Numbered from the stretch's first letter, positions 25,314-34,439 are shown. The stretch: 64,000 nucleotides of DNA from Bin87 sp034423595 (GCA_965207025.1 OZ242258.1:372001-436000); one strand, 5' to 3'. Numbers and translations: made by a program. Notes: generated by a model from the sequence alone, not told the origin.

Positions 25314-25634
25314 ATGGTTCCGCTGCTGTATTTCCAGCTTTTGGGAGCGGCCCTTTTTGGCATCGGCCTTTACGGAGTGTTGGCGCGGCGCAGCGCCGTC
25401 CTGATTGTCCTGTCCATCGAGTTGATGCTGAACGCGGTCAACATCAACCTGATTGCCGCTGCCTCCTACCTAAACGGCATCGGCAGGTTCGATGCGTTTG
25501 ACGGCCAGATAATCGCAATCTTCGTTATCACCGTGGCGGCTGCCGAGGTCGGCTTGGCGTTCGCCATTATCCTGCGAATGTACCGGAACCGCGGCACCGT
25601 CAACGTTGACGAAATCAACATCCTGAAGTGGTGA
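25314..25634 (+). CDS. nuoK: NADH-quinone oxidoreductase subunit K
   Basis: Antiporter-like small membrane subunit, 106 residues with three helices. GLYGVLARRSAVLIVLSIELMLNAVNIN in pattern includes the conserved Glu of helix 2. FVITVAAAEVGLAFAIIL carries the Glu of helix 3. The start is ATG 25314; the frame extends upstream into nuoJ without support. nuoL starts 1 nt after its stop. Confidence 0.95.
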   Translation: MVPLLYFQLLGAALFGIGLYGVLARRSAVLIVLSIELMLNAVNINLIAAASYLNGIGRFDAFDGQIIAIFVITVAAAEVGLAFAIILRMYRNRGTVNVDEINILKW

Positions 25635-25635
25635 T

Positions 25636-27567
25636 ATGCCGCTGGCCTTTTTGATTCCCGTATTTTCATTCGTCGCCTGCCCGCTGATTATCCTGTTCCA
25701 GCGCTGGTTGCCCGGACGCGGCGCGCCTTTGGCCATCCTGGCGATCGGCGGCGGGTTCGTGGTGTGGGCGCTGGCCACTATCGGATTCCTGGGCGCGTCA
25801 CCGGATAACCCCGCCTGCGACGTGAGCCATATCACTGGCGCTTTGACTTGTCATTTCAGCACCGCCTGGTTCACGGCAGGTGTGCCCGGCAGCGAAATCA
25901 CCGACGTGATCCGCCTTGATTGGGGAATCCTGATTGACCCGCTGACCATCGTGTTGCTGGGCCTGATTACCTTCGTTGCCCTGGGAGTGCAACTCTATTC
26001 GCTGGAGTACATGAAGGGCGATCCTCGATTCGGCTGGTACTATGCTTGGCAGGCGCTGTTCGTAGCCGCGATGTTAACCCTGGCGCTGGCCGACAATTTC
26101 CTGCTGTTGTACATCGCCTGGGAGCTGGTGGGCCTGTGCTCTTACCTGCTCATTGGGTTCTGGTTTGAAAACCCAGGCCCCCGTGAAGCCGCCAAAAAAG
26201 CTTTTGTAGTTACCCGCATCGGCGACGTGGGCTTGCTGGTAGGCATCCTGCTGTTGTGGCTCAACGTGGGCAGTTTCAGCATGACCGAGGCTTTTGCGGC
26301 GGTGGAGTCCGGCGCAATAGGCGCGGGCACTACCACGGCGGTCGCCATCCTGCTGCTGTTGGGCGCGATGGGCAAGTCGGCGCAATTCCCGTTCCACGTG
26401 TGGTTGCCAGACGCCATGGAAGGCCCCACACCGGTCAGCGCGCTGATCCACGCCGCCACCATGGTCATTGCCGGCGTTTATCTGGTAGCGCGCGCGTATC
26501 CCATATTCGCCGCCTCCCCCGAAGCCTTGTTGATTATCGCGATCATCGGAATCATCACCGCCCTAGGGGCCGCCACCATTGCCCTGGTGTCCACCGACCT
26601 CAAGCGCATCCTGGCCTATTCCACAGTATCCCATCTGGGCTTGATGATGCTGTCGTTGGGCGCGTTGGGCTGGACGGCGGCGGTGTTCCATCTGATGGCC
26701 CACGGTTTCGCCAAGGCCCTGCTGTTCCTGGGCGCGGGCAGCGTGATGCACGGCGTGGGCGCGCACGGCGACGTGGACATCCGCAGGGTTGGGGGACTGC
26801 GCCGCGCAATGCCCATAACCGCCGTCGCATTCTCCATCGGCGCGCTGTCCCTGGGCGGCATACCGATTCTGTCCGGCTTTTGGAGCAAGGACGAAATCCT
26901 GTTGGGTGTTTCCCATCACCTGCCGGCCATCTTCATCGTGCTGGCGTTCTTGACCGCATTCCTCAGCGCCCTGTACATGGCACGGGCCATGTTCATAGTT
27001 TTCTTCGGGCAGGAAGGTGAGGACAGCCACCACGCTCACGAGTCGCCGATTCTGATGACCGGGGTGCTGTCCGTGCTGGCGGTTCTGGCCGTGGGGTTCG
27101 GCTGGATCGCCTTCAACTGGCCGGGAGCATTTGGCGGGTTCGGCAGCTTTGTGTTCTACGACCATGCCGAAGGATTCCACTTCAATTTCTTGATCGCCGG
27201 GCTGTCCATCGTGCTTGCTGTCGCCGCGTTTGCGTTGGCCTGGCTGGTGTACGTACGGCGCGGCTGGTCCCACGAACCGCTGCGCGCCAGGTTCACCCCG
27301 GTTTTGCGCGTCGTGGAGAACCGCTACTACGTTGATGAGACTTACCAGTGGGTCATCGACCGGGTAGTCCTGACGGTGTCGGCGGCGTTGGCGTTCTTTG
27401 ACCGCGCGGTGGTTAACGACGTGGGAATCAACGGCCCGGGCGACGTGGTGCGGAGGGTTGGCGTAGCACTGCGGCTGCACGTAACCGGCCATGTGTATTC
27501 GTATGCGCTGGTGGTCGCCGTCGGAGTCATCGCGCTGGCGATTTTCTGGTGGCTGCGGTCGGTGTAG
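25636..27567 (+). CDS. nuoL: NADH-quinone oxidoreductase subunit L
   Basis: Largest antiporter-like proton-pumping subunit, 643 residues with about 15-16 helices. Conserved blocks include LYIAWELVGLCSYLLIGFW, KSAQFPFHVWLPDAMEGPTPVSALIH in pattern (with the lysine and TPVSALIHAATMV) and LKRILAYSTVSHLGLMML. The C-terminal lateral helix region ends with RYYVDETYQWVID and a final membrane anchor. A short His-rich loop (GEDSHHAHESP) lies at about residue 465. Confidence 0.96.
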   Translation: MPLAFLIPVFSFVACPLIILFQRWLPGRGAPLAILAIGGGFVVWALATIGFLGASPDNPACDVSHITGALTCHFSTAWFTAGVPGSEITDVIRLDWGILIDPLTIVLLGLITFVALGVQLYSLEYMKGDPRFGWYYAWQALFVAAMLTLALADNFLLLYIAWELVGLCSYLLIGFWFENPGPREAAKKAFVVTRIGDVGLLVGILLLWLNVGSFSMTEAFAAVESGAIGAGTTTAVAILLLLGAMGKSAQFPFHVWLPDAMEGPTPVSALIHAATMVIAGVYLVARAYPIFAASPEALLIIAIIGIITALGAATIALVSTDLKRILAYSTVSHLGLMMLSLGALGWTAAVFHLMAHGFAKALLFLGAGSVMHGVGAHGDVDIRRVGGLRRAMPITAVAFSIGALSLGGIPILSGFWSKDEILLGVSHHLPAIFIVLAFLTAFLSALYMARAMFIVFFGQEGEDSHHAHESPILMTGVLSVLAVLAVGFGWIAFNWPGAFGGFGSFVFYDHAEGFHFNFLIAGLSIVLAVAAFALAWLVYVRRGWSHEPLRARFTPVLRVVENRYYVDETYQWVIDRVVLTVSAALAFFDRAVVNDVGINGPGDVVRRVGVALRLHVTGHVYSYALVVAVGVIALAIFWWLRSV

Positions 27568-27585
27568 GTCAGAGCGCTGCTACGT

Positions 27586-29139
27586 ATGTGGACTAACTTC
27601 GACCAGGTATCGTTGCTGCTACTCGTCCTTGTGCCGTTGGCCGGGGCAGTGCTGGCGATGTTTCTGCCCAAAGACCGGCCCAGGGACGCCTGGCAGTTCG
27701 CCATTTTCGTCGCTGCCATCTCATTCATCCTGTCCGTCATTGTATTCGTGCGGTATGACTACGGCGCGGAAGCTCGGGACCTCCAATTCGTCCGTGCATA
27801 CCCTTGGATTGGTCACCCCCTCAACATAACGCTGGACCTGGGGCTCAATGGCATCGGCGCGCCGCTGGTGCTGCTCAACGGCATTGTGCTGCTGGGCGCG
27901 GTGCTGATCAGCCAGACCATCACCCGACGGACGCGGGATTTCTTCGTGTTGCTGCTGGCGTTGGGATCCGGCGTGTTCGGCGTATTCATCGTCCGAGACT
28001 TGTTCTTCCTGTTCTTCTTCTACGAGTTGGCCGTGCTGCCCATGTATCTGCTCATCGGCGTTTGGGGCAGCAGCACCGATTTCGGCACGTTCCTGCGCAC
28101 GAAAGAATACGGCGCAATGAAGCTGATGCTGGTGTTGGTGGCGGGCAGCGTCCTTATCTGGATTGGCATACTGGCGTTGTACGTGGCATCGTCTCAGGCC
28201 GGTAACCCCACGTTCAACATCGACACGCTGGCGCAACTGCGAGAGGGCGGAGCGTTCTCCCGAACCCTGGAATTGTGGGTGTTCCCGCTGTTCGCCGTTG
28301 GGTTCGGCATCCTGGCCGGCTTGTGGCCCTTCCACACCTGGTCGCCCGACGGCCACGTCGCTGCCCCCACCGGCGTCAGTATGCTCCACGCCGGCGTGCT
28401 GATGAAGCTCGGCGCCTTCGGTATCATCCAGGTCGGAATGATCCTGACACCTACAGGCGCGGAAGTGTGGATGCCGGTACTCATCGGGCTGGGCACCGTC
28501 AACGTAATCTACGGCGCAATTTCCGCGTTGTCTCAAAACGACCTGAAATACGTCATCGGCTATTCCAGCGTCAGCCACATGGGATACGTGCTGATGGGTA
28601 TCGCTACGCTGCACCCGGTGGGCTTGGCCGGCGCGGTGTTGCAGATGTTCTCCCACGGCATCATGACGGCCCTCATGTTCGCCATGGTCGGCGCGATTTA
28701 CGAGCGGGCGCACATCCGCGATTCGTTCATCCTCAACGGCCTGATCAAGCGCATGGGCGTGACCACGTTCTTCTTTGCCATCGCCGGCCTGGCGTCGCTG
28801 GGCCTGCCTGGTCTCAGCGGGTTCATCGCCGAGTTCATGGTGTTCACCGGGGCGTTCCGCGCCGAGTTGACGGTGTTCGACTGGGTATTCCGCACTTATC
28901 CACTGGCCGTGCTCGGTGTCATCGGCGCGGCCATCACCGCCGTGTACATCCTGCGCCTGCTGGCCCGTTCGTTCTTCGGGGAGGCGGATCCGCAATGGGA
29001 CCATCTGACCGACGCCAGCCCGGTGGAGAAGGGAGTCGGCGCGGCCTTTGTACTTATACTCATCGCGGTGGGGGTCTGGCCGGCCCCGCTGCTCAACGTC
29101 ATCAACACCGGCGTCGAAAGCGCCCTTTCCGCGTTCTAA
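27586..29139 (+). CDS. nuoM: NADH-quinone oxidoreductase subunit M
   Basis: Antiporter-like subunit, 517 residues. FYELAVLPMYLLIGVWG, LWPFHTWSPDGHVAAPTGVSMLHAGVLMK in pattern and LKYVIGYSSVSHMGYVLMG are family signatures. The pumping Glu (in YELAVLPM) and Lys residues are in place. Begins 18 nt after nuoL. A REP-like palindrome separates it from nuoN. Confidence 0.96.
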   Translation: MWTNFDQVSLLLLVLVPLAGAVLAMFLPKDRPRDAWQFAIFVAAISFILSVIVFVRYDYGAEARDLQFVRAYPWIGHPLNITLDLGLNGIGAPLVLLNGIVLLGAVLISQTITRRTRDFFVLLLALGSGVFGVFIVRDLFFLFFFYELAVLPMYLLIGVWGSSTDFGTFLRTKEYGAMKLMLVLVAGSVLIWIGILALYVASSQAGNPTFNIDTLAQLREGGAFSRTLELWVFPLFAVGFGILAGLWPFHTWSPDGHVAAPTGVSMLHAGVLMKLGAFGIIQVGMILTPTGAEVWMPVLIGLGTVNVIYGAISALSQNDLKYVIGYSSVSHMGYVLMGIATLHPVGLAGAVLQMFSHGIMTALMFAMVGAIYERAHIRDSFILNGLIKRMGVTTFFFAIAGLASLGLPGLSGFIAEFMVFTGAFRAELTVFDWVFRTYPLAVLGVIGAAITAVYILRLLARSFFGEADPQWDHLTDASPVEKGVGAAFVLILIAVGVWPAPLLNVINTGVESALSAF

Positions 29140-29147
29140 ATCCCGTC

Positions 29148-29178
29148 CGTCATTCCGGCGAAGGCCGGAATCCGGAGA
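29148..29178. repeat. REP-like palindrome between nuoM and nuoN
   Basis: GTCATTCCGGC, a GAAG loop and GCCGGAATCCGGAG form an inverted repeat related to the copies at 20806 and 37415-37490. Its end supplies the only GGAG before the nuoN ATG. Confidence 0.65.
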
Positions 29179-29191
29179 CCGAAAATCACAA

Positions 29192-30748
29192 ATGCCCACC
29201 GAACTGACCTCAAATCTCCACCTGCTCACGCCTGAGTTCGCCCTCACGGCATTGGCTTTCCTTGTGTTCACGGTGGACCTGTTCTTGCCCGAACGCAGCA
29301 AGGAATGGCTGGCTGGCCTGTCCGTGGTCAGTCTGTTGGCAGTCATGGTGATTGCCCTGCTGATGCAACCCACCGCCAGCGTGGAGCTTTACGGCGGTCT
29401 GATCGTTGTTGACGGATTTAGTCTGTTCTTCAAGATATTTTTCATGGCCATCGGCGTCGGGATCATTGCCCTGTCCTGGGAATACGCACGGGACCGGTTG
29501 CAGCACCGGGGCGAGTTCTACGGCCTGTTGCTGTTCTCCATTCTGGGCATGAACCTGCTGGCGATGTCGCGAGAACTGCTTACGGCCTACATCTCGCTGG
29601 AGTTGCTGTCGTTCAGCCTGTACGTGATGGTCGCCTATGGGCTGCGGGAGGCGCGCTCGAATGAGGCCGGCATCAAGTACATCATCATCGGCATCCTGTC
29701 GTCGGCGATCATGCTCTACGGGTTGAGCAACATCTACGCCGCTTTGGGGACGACGTACTTCTCAGGCATCGCCGCGGAGCTCGCGTCGTCGGGTTCGGCA
29801 AGTCCGGTACTGTGGGTGGGCGTGGCGTTGCTGGTGGTAGGTTTGGGGTTCAAGCTGTCCGCCGTGCCGTTCCACATGTGGGCGCCCGACGCCTATGAGG
29901 GGGCACCACTGCCGGTAACCGCCTACCTCGCCATCGGATCCAAGGCTGCGGCGTTCGCTTTGACCCTGCGCCTGTTCGCCGAGGCCATAGCCCCGGCAGT
30001 CAACCTGTGGGGCGAGTGGCAATTGGTCATCGCAGTGCTGGCGGCCATCACCATGCTGTTGGGCAACCTGGTGGCGTTGGCGCAGCGTAACCTGAAACGG
30101 CTGATGGCCTACAGCAGCATCGGACACGTGGGCTATGCCCTGGCGGGCGTCGCCGTGCTGGGCAGCGATTTCGCGCTGGCGGCCAAAGCGGTCATCTTCT
30201 ACCTGGTGGTGTACGCGGTTACCAACCTGGTGGTGTTTGCCGGCATCACCGCTTATTACAACCGGGAGGGCAGGGACGACATCGCGGATCTGGCCGGCCT
30301 GGCCGACCGCCAGCCCTTCACGGCGGCGGCCATCGCCATCGGGCTGTTCTCGCTGGCCGGATTGCCGATATTTGCCGGGTTCACCGCCAAGTTCTACCTG
30401 TTTGCCGCCGTCGCCGATGGCGGGATGCTGTGGCTGGCCGGGGTCGCTATTTTCACCAGCCTGGTATCGCTGTACTACTACCTGCAAGTGCTGCGGCAGA
30501 TGTACATCGAGTCGCCCGCGCATGATAACCACGACGATGCGGCGCACCAAGCCCACGACGATCACGATGACATCCACCAGCACGCCGCCCACGACGAGCC
30601 GCCCGTTCCGCCGTTGCAGCGCCCGTCGTGGCTGCTGGCCGGAACCATGGGTGTTGGGCTGCTGGTGGTAACGTGGCTGGGCGTATATCCAAGGCCGCTG
30701 CTGGGGTTGATTGAGATGGCGAGCGCGGCGATAGTGCCACTGGGATAA
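29192..30748 (+). CDS. nuoN: NADH-quinone oxidoreductase subunit N
   Basis: Antiporter-like subunit, 518 residues. SLELLSFSLYVMVAYG, KLSAVPFHMWAPDAYEGAPLPVTAYL in pattern, LKRLMAYSSIGHVGYALAG and LFSLAGLPIFAGF are typical. The start is ATG 29192; the frame is open for 48 codons upstream, but that part encodes the repeat. A loop near residues 438-476 is unusually rich in His and Asp (AHDNHDDAAHQAHDDHDD and DIHQHAAHDE). Last gene of the operon. nuoE, F and G are absent, as in Chloroflexota 11-subunit complexes fed by a donor other than NADH, unless they are elsewhere. Confidence 0.95.
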   Translation: MPTELTSNLHLLTPEFALTALAFLVFTVDLFLPERSKEWLAGLSVVSLLAVMVIALLMQPTASVELYGGLIVVDGFSLFFKIFFMAIGVGIIALSWEYARDRLQHRGEFYGLLLFSILGMNLLAMSRELLTAYISLELLSFSLYVMVAYGLREARSNEAGIKYIIIGILSSAIMLYGLSNIYAALGTTYFSGIAAELASSGSASPVLWVGVALLVVGLGFKLSAVPFHMWAPDAYEGAPLPVTAYLAIGSKAAAFALTLRLFAEAIAPAVNLWGEWQLVIAVLAAITMLLGNLVALAQRNLKRLMAYSSIGHVGYALAGVAVLGSDFALAAKAVIFYLVVYAVTNLVVFAGITAYYNREGRDDIADLAGLADRQPFTAAAIAIGLFSLAGLPIFAGFTAKFYLFAAVADGGMLWLAGVAIFTSLVSLYYYLQVLRQMYIESPAHDNHDDAAHQAHDDHDDIHQHAAHDEPPVPPLQRPSWLLAGTMGVGLLVVTWLGVYPRPLLGLIEMASAAIVPLG

Positions 30749-30780
30749 ACTGGATCAATAACTCTAGGTAATGAAGAAAT

Positions 30781-30808
30781 GTAGGGGCGAATCACCATTC
30801 GCCCCTAT
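30781..30808. repeat. 28-nt GTAGGGG palindrome, copy 1
   Basis: GTAGGGGCGAAT, a CACC centre and ATTCGCCCCTAT form an almost perfect 28-nt inverted repeat just after nuoN. Copies are at 53510 and 56554, and a variant with different inner arms is at 40494. Confidence 0.75.
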
Positions 30809-30836
30809 GGGGCAAAAAGCTGGAGGTATAACCCCC

Positions 30837-31367
30837 ATGATCATTGCGGTAATCGGCAATTTCGACCCCCCGCCACATGTGTACGCCCTGGCCGAGCAGG
30901 TCGGCAAGGAACTGGCCCGGCGTGGCATGACGGTGGTTTGCGGCGGCTTGACCGGGGTGATGGAGGCGGTTTGCAAGGGGGCTAAGTCGGAGGGAGGGAC
31001 CACTATCGGGATTCTGCCCAGCGGTTCCCCGCACACTGCCAATGAGTACGTCGATATTCCCGTGGCCACCAACATGGGATATGCTCGGAATGTGGCGGTG
31101 GTCAGCACGGGGCGCGCTGCCATCGCCGTGGGCGGCGCGTTTGGCACGCTGTCGGAAATCGCTTACGCGCTGAGCTACGGCATTCCGGTGGTGTCGCTGA
31201 ACAGCTGGCCGCTGACCGTGCGGGGCGACGGCCTGCCCGTGGGCGACGGCTATATGGTCGCCAATAACCCGGTGGACGCCGTTGACAAGGCCATCGCCGC
31301 CGCTGAAGCCCGCACCGAACCCACCGGCACCGTCGTGTTCTCGGAACCCATCAGCGGAGAAGCCTGA
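30837..31367 (+). CDS. LOG-like nucleotide-binding protein (TIGR00725 type)
   Basis: 176-residue Rossmann-like protein related to lysine-decarboxylase-like LOG proteins (TIGR00725 family). VVCGGLTGVMEAVCKGAKSEGG in pattern corresponds to the PGGxGTxxE region's first half, and AIAVGGAFGTLSEIAYAL to the second. The canonical LOG motif PGGxGTxxE is present as VGGAFGTLSE. GGAGGT lies 9 nt before ATG 30837. Its stop overlaps the enolase start by one base. Relatives are phosphoribohydrolases; activity here is unproven. Confidence 0.8.
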   Translation: MIIAVIGNFDPPPHVYALAEQVGKELARRGMTVVCGGLTGVMEAVCKGAKSEGGTTIGILPSGSPHTANEYVDIPVATNMGYARNVAVVSTGRAAIAVGGAFGTLSEIAYALSYGIPVVSLNSWPLTVRGDGLPVGDGYMVANNPVDAVDKAIAAAEARTEPTGTVVFSEPISGEA

Positions 31368-32674
31368 TGCCTGAAACCACCATCTCCTCCATCATCGCCC
31401 GTGAAGCCCTGGACTCTCGCGGCAATCCTACCGTTGAGGCTGAAGTCGCCCTGTCCGACGGTAGCGTGGGGCTGGCCCTTGTTCCATCGGGCGCCAGCAC
31501 CGGCAGCTACGAAGCTCTGGAACTGCGCGATGGCGACGCGGCCCGGTTCGGCGGCAGTGGGACGCTTACCGCCGTCGCCAACGTGAATCATCGCATCGCG
31601 CCGGCCCTGGCCGGCGTGTCGCCTTTTGAGCAGCCTGACGTTGACCGACGGCTCAACGAACTGGACGGGACGGATGACAAGAGCGGCCTGGGGGCCAACG
31701 CCGTGCTGGCAGTGTCTATGGCGGTGGCGCGGGCTGCGGCGGTGTCGGCGCACGGCGGCTCGCTGTGGCGGCATCTGTCAGCTGGCGGAGAGGTGAGCCT
31801 GCCTGTGCCGCTGCTCAACATCCTCAACGGGGGACGCCACGCCTCCAACTCCGCCGACGTGCAGGAGTTCATGGTTGCCCCGGCCGGTTTCGACCGGTTC
31901 TCGGACGCCCTCCGCGCCGGTGTGGAGATCTACCAATCATTGAAGTCGATTCTCCGGCAGGGCGGCCACAACCTGAACGTGGGCGACGAGGGTGGCTTCG
32001 CGCCCTCCCTGCCCTCCAATCGAGACGCCATTGAGGTGGTGCTCCAGGCTATCGAATCGGCCGGCTATCGACCTGGTGAACAGGTTCACATCGCGCTGGA
32101 CGTGGCGGCGTCCGAGCTATGGAACGGCGACGCTGGTCGCTACGACTTGGAGCGGGAGGGCGTGTCGCTGACGGCTGGCGAGTTGGTGGACCTGTACGCC
32201 GGATGGTGTAGCGAATATCCCATCATCAGCATCGAGGATGGGCTGGACGAGGATGACTGGGACGGCTGGGCTACCATGACCCAACGGCTGGGCAGCTCCG
32301 TGCAACTGGTGGGCGACGACCTGCTGGTGACCAACATCGGGCGTTTGCAACGGGGCATCGCGGAGTCCGCCGGCAACGCGATCCTGCTCAAGCCCAACCA
32401 AATCGGCACGCTGTCCGAAACCCGCGCGGCCCTGGATACAGCCCGCAACGCCGGCTGGACCGCCGTGATGAGCCACCGCTCCGGCGAAACCGAGGACACT
32501 ACCATCGCCGACCTTGCCGTTGCCTGGAACGTGGGCCAGATCAAGACGGGGGCGCCGGCCCGTTCCGAGCGCGTCGCCAAGTACAACCGGCTGCTGCGGA
32601 TTGAGGCGGAGCTGGGCAGTACGGCACGGTACGCAGGGGTGGAGGTGTACCGAGGGAAGGCAGTTAGCGGATAA
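31367..32674 (+). CDS. eno: Enolase (phosphopyruvate hydratase)
   Basis: Converts 2-phosphoglycerate to phosphoenolpyruvate. The 435-residue protein has LDSRGNPTVEAEV, the mobile loop PSGASTGSYEALELRD and NVGDEGGFAPSL with the catalytic Glu. Mg ligands lie in ALDVAAS, SIEDGL and GDDLLVTN, LLKPNQIG holds the catalytic Lys, and SHRSGETEDTTIADLAV the product loop. All key residues are present. Some replacements (LDVAASELW, VGDEGG context) depart from the most common bacterial forms, so a paralogous role cannot be excluded. Coupled to the LOG-like gene. Confidence 0.92.
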   Translation: MPETTISSIIAREALDSRGNPTVEAEVALSDGSVGLALVPSGASTGSYEALELRDGDAARFGGSGTLTAVANVNHRIAPALAGVSPFEQPDVDRRLNELDGTDDKSGLGANAVLAVSMAVARAAAVSAHGGSLWRHLSAGGEVSLPVPLLNILNGGRHASNSADVQEFMVAPAGFDRFSDALRAGVEIYQSLKSILRQGGHNLNVGDEGGFAPSLPSNRDAIEVVLQAIESAGYRPGEQVHIALDVAASELWNGDAGRYDLEREGVSLTAGELVDLYAGWCSEYPIISIEDGLDEDDWDGWATMTQRLGSSVQLVGDDLLVTNIGRLQRGIAESAGNAILLKPNQIGTLSETRAALDTARNAGWTAVMSHRSGETEDTTIADLAVAWNVGQIKTGAPARSERVAKYNRLLRIEAELGSTARYAGVEVYRGKAVSG

Positions 32675-32708
32675 GGTTCCCCAATAGGGAGCAGTTACCA
32701 GTCCAAAC

Positions 32709-32891
32709 TCACGACAACATGGCTTTTAATGCCAAGAAGCCTGTTCCAACGGCAGCCATGATGAAAACAATGGTTGTGAACGCGGAGTGCCCATCCCATG
32801 GAATCGCCAATGTCCACAGCGCCGTCCATAGGATTGCAGCACCGGTCCCGGCTAGTAGGGCCGATACGAACGCTGCCAGCAGGCCTGTCAT
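32709..32891 (-). CDS. Small two-helix membrane protein
   Basis: 60-residue protein with ATG 32891 behind AGGAGG at ideal spacing. Two hydrophobic segments (about residues 3-27 and 35-56) are separated by a short PWDGHS loop, predicting a hairpin in the membrane. It starts 1 nt after the stop of the upstream gene (TGA T ATG), so the two are a unit. No family recognised. Confidence 0.55.
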   Translation of the reverse strand: MTGLLAAFVSALLAGTGAAILWTALWTLAIPWDGHSAFTTIVFIMAAVGTGFLALKAMLS

Positions 32892-32892
32892 A

Positions 32893-33201
32893 TCATCCTC
32901 CTGGTCCAGTGCTTTGATCTTCGGGTGACGTGGAATCTTCTCTGATCCGTAGGTTGGGGCGTCGTCTATTTTTGTGTGTCCGTCGCAACCTGCCCCTGCC
33001 CACATTGTTGATGATAGTTATTTTCGTTATCGGGGTCGCCTGCTGTGGTAGTACGCCGACTGCTTTCGCATCATCGTCTCCGATAGGTCGGATGCGACGA
33101 TACAAGGCAACCAAGATTCCAAACGTTACCGAGATACCCGTAATTATTCTTTCAGCTGTTAACCATTCCGAAAAAGTGTCGAACAGATCTTGTAGAAGCA
33201 A
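32893..33201 (-). CDS. Small membrane protein with basic tail
   Basis: Up to 102 residues from TTG 33201. One hydrophobic helix (ERIITGISVTFGILVALY) is followed by a hydrophilic tail containing TKITIINNVGRGRLRRTHKNRRR in pattern and an acidic end. Its stop lies 1 nt before the next gene's ATG. The start is uncertain. Family not recognised; it forms a small pair with the two-helix protein. Confidence 0.45.
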   Translation of the reverse strand: MLLQDLFDTFSEWLTAERIITGISVTFGILVALYRRIRPIGDDDAKAVGVLPQQATPITKITIINNVGRGRLRRTHKNRRRPNLRIREDSTSPEDQSTGPGG

Positions 33202-33297
33202 ATCCCAATACCATCCAAATCATGCTAGGCAGTGGCTAACTCTGACTATACCAGTCGTTGGCGCACTTTATCAAACCGTCCCGCCGCGCCGTTGCGG

Positions 33298-33306
33298 TGG
33301 TATAAT
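33298..33306 (+). promoter_or_regulatory. Extended -10 promoter of gapA
   Basis: TGGTATAAT at 33298-33306 is an extended -10 (TGN plus perfect TATAAT). It lies 78 nt before the gapA ATG. No -35 of note is seen at 17 nt, as expected for extended -10 promoters. Confidence 0.6.
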
Positions 33307-33383
33307 CGCCACCGCCAGGCGCGCTGCGTCTCGCCTGTCAACTACCAATTGGCCACTACTGAACTGACGGGAGGCACACCGAG

Positions 33384-34394
33384 ATGGCGACGCGCATCGG
33401 TATCAACGGCTTTGGCCGCATTGGGCGGCTGGTGGCACGCGCGGCCCTTTCCGACACTTATCAGGATCGGCTTGACCTGGTGGCGGTTAATGGTACCGGA
33501 GACACCGATACCGCTGCCCACCTGTTCAAATACGACAGCACCTACGGTCCTTACGCGGGAACCGTGGGAACCGACAACGGCAATCTCGTCTTCGACGGCA
33601 AGACCATCCGCAAATTTCAGGAACCCGACCCAAACAACATACCCTGGTCGGAGATGGACGTTGACATCGTGGTGGAATGCACCGGGGTCTTCACGGATGC
33701 CGCCAAAGCCGCCGCCCACATTGACAGTGGCGGCGCCAAAAAGGTGATCATCTCCGCACCGGCCCGTGGCGCAGATGCCACCATAGTACTTGGCGTCAAC
33801 GACGAGGTGTACCAGGGCGACGAACATCGCATCATTTCCAACGCTTCATGCACCACCAACTGCTTCGCGCCCATGGTCAAGGTGCTGCACGACGCGTTTG
33901 GCATTGAGCGCGGGCTGATGTCCACCATCCACGCTTACACTAATGACCAAAGCATCTTGGACCGCAACCATCGGGACCTGCGACGCGCCCGAGCCGCCGC
34001 TCAGAACATCGTACCGACCAGTACCGGGGCGGCCCGCTCCGTGGGCGTGGTGCTCCCTGAGTTGGAAGGCAAGCTGCACGGCATCGCCTATCGAATACCC
34101 ACCTCCGTGGGATCCGTGACCGACTTCGTAGCCGACCTGAAGCAGAACGTCACCAAGGGTGACATCAACGCCGCGTTCAAAACGGCGGCGGAAGGTTCCC
34201 TCAAGGGCATACTGGAATACACGGAAGATCCTATCGTCAGCTCGGACATCCGAGGCAATACTCACAGCTGCATCTTCGACGGCCTGAGCACCATGGTGCT
34301 GGACGACAACATGGTCAAGGTCATGGGCTGGTACGACAACGAGTGGGGCTATTCCTGCCGCACAGCCGATCTCTGCTGCATGGTGGGCGGGTAG
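33384..34394 (+). CDS. gapA: Glyceraldehyde-3-phosphate dehydrogenase, type I
   Basis: Oxidises glyceraldehyde 3-phosphate to 1,3-bisphosphoglycerate in glycolysis or runs in reverse. 336 residues. INGFGRIGRLVARA is the NAD-binding start and ISNASCTTNCFAP holds the catalytic Cys. STIHAYTNDQ, RRARAAAQNIVPTSTGAAR in pattern and WYDNEWGYSCR follow. GGGAGG precedes the ATG. It ends shortly before a REP-like palindrome. The nearby eno gene is also glycolytic, but a minus-strand pair lies between them. Confidence 0.96.
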   Translation: MATRIGINGFGRIGRLVARAALSDTYQDRLDLVAVNGTGDTDTAAHLFKYDSTYGPYAGTVGTDNGNLVFDGKTIRKFQEPDPNNIPWSEMDVDIVVECTGVFTDAAKAAAHIDSGGAKKVIISAPARGADATIVLGVNDEVYQGDEHRIISNASCTTNCFAPMVKVLHDAFGIERGLMSTIHAYTNDQSILDRNHRDLRRARAAAQNIVPTSTGAARSVGVVLPELEGKLHGIAYRIPTSVGSVTDFVADLKQNVTKGDINAAFKTAAEGSLKGILEYTEDPIVSSDIRGNTHSCIFDGLSTMVLDDNMVKVMGWYDNEWGYSCRTADLCCMVGG

Positions 34395-34417
34395 GAGTTT
34401 ATTGATCTACATCGGCA

Positions 34418-34439
34418 TTCCCGCGAAAGCAGGAATCCA
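34418..34439. repeat. REP-like palindrome after gapA
   Basis: CATTCCCGC, GAAA and GCAGGAATCC form an imperfect inverted repeat of the same family as those at 20806, 29148 and 37415-37490. It follows the gapA stop and may act as a terminator-like structure. Confidence 0.6.

Noticed and set aside
29048..29191. Longer NuoN start
   Set aside because: The added residues encode the REP-like repeat and the end of nuoM in another frame; family start is at 29192.
27721..29373. 550-codon open frame on the minus strand
   Set aside because: Antisense to nuoM, made of His/Gln/Arg runs, no domain; nuoM is certain.
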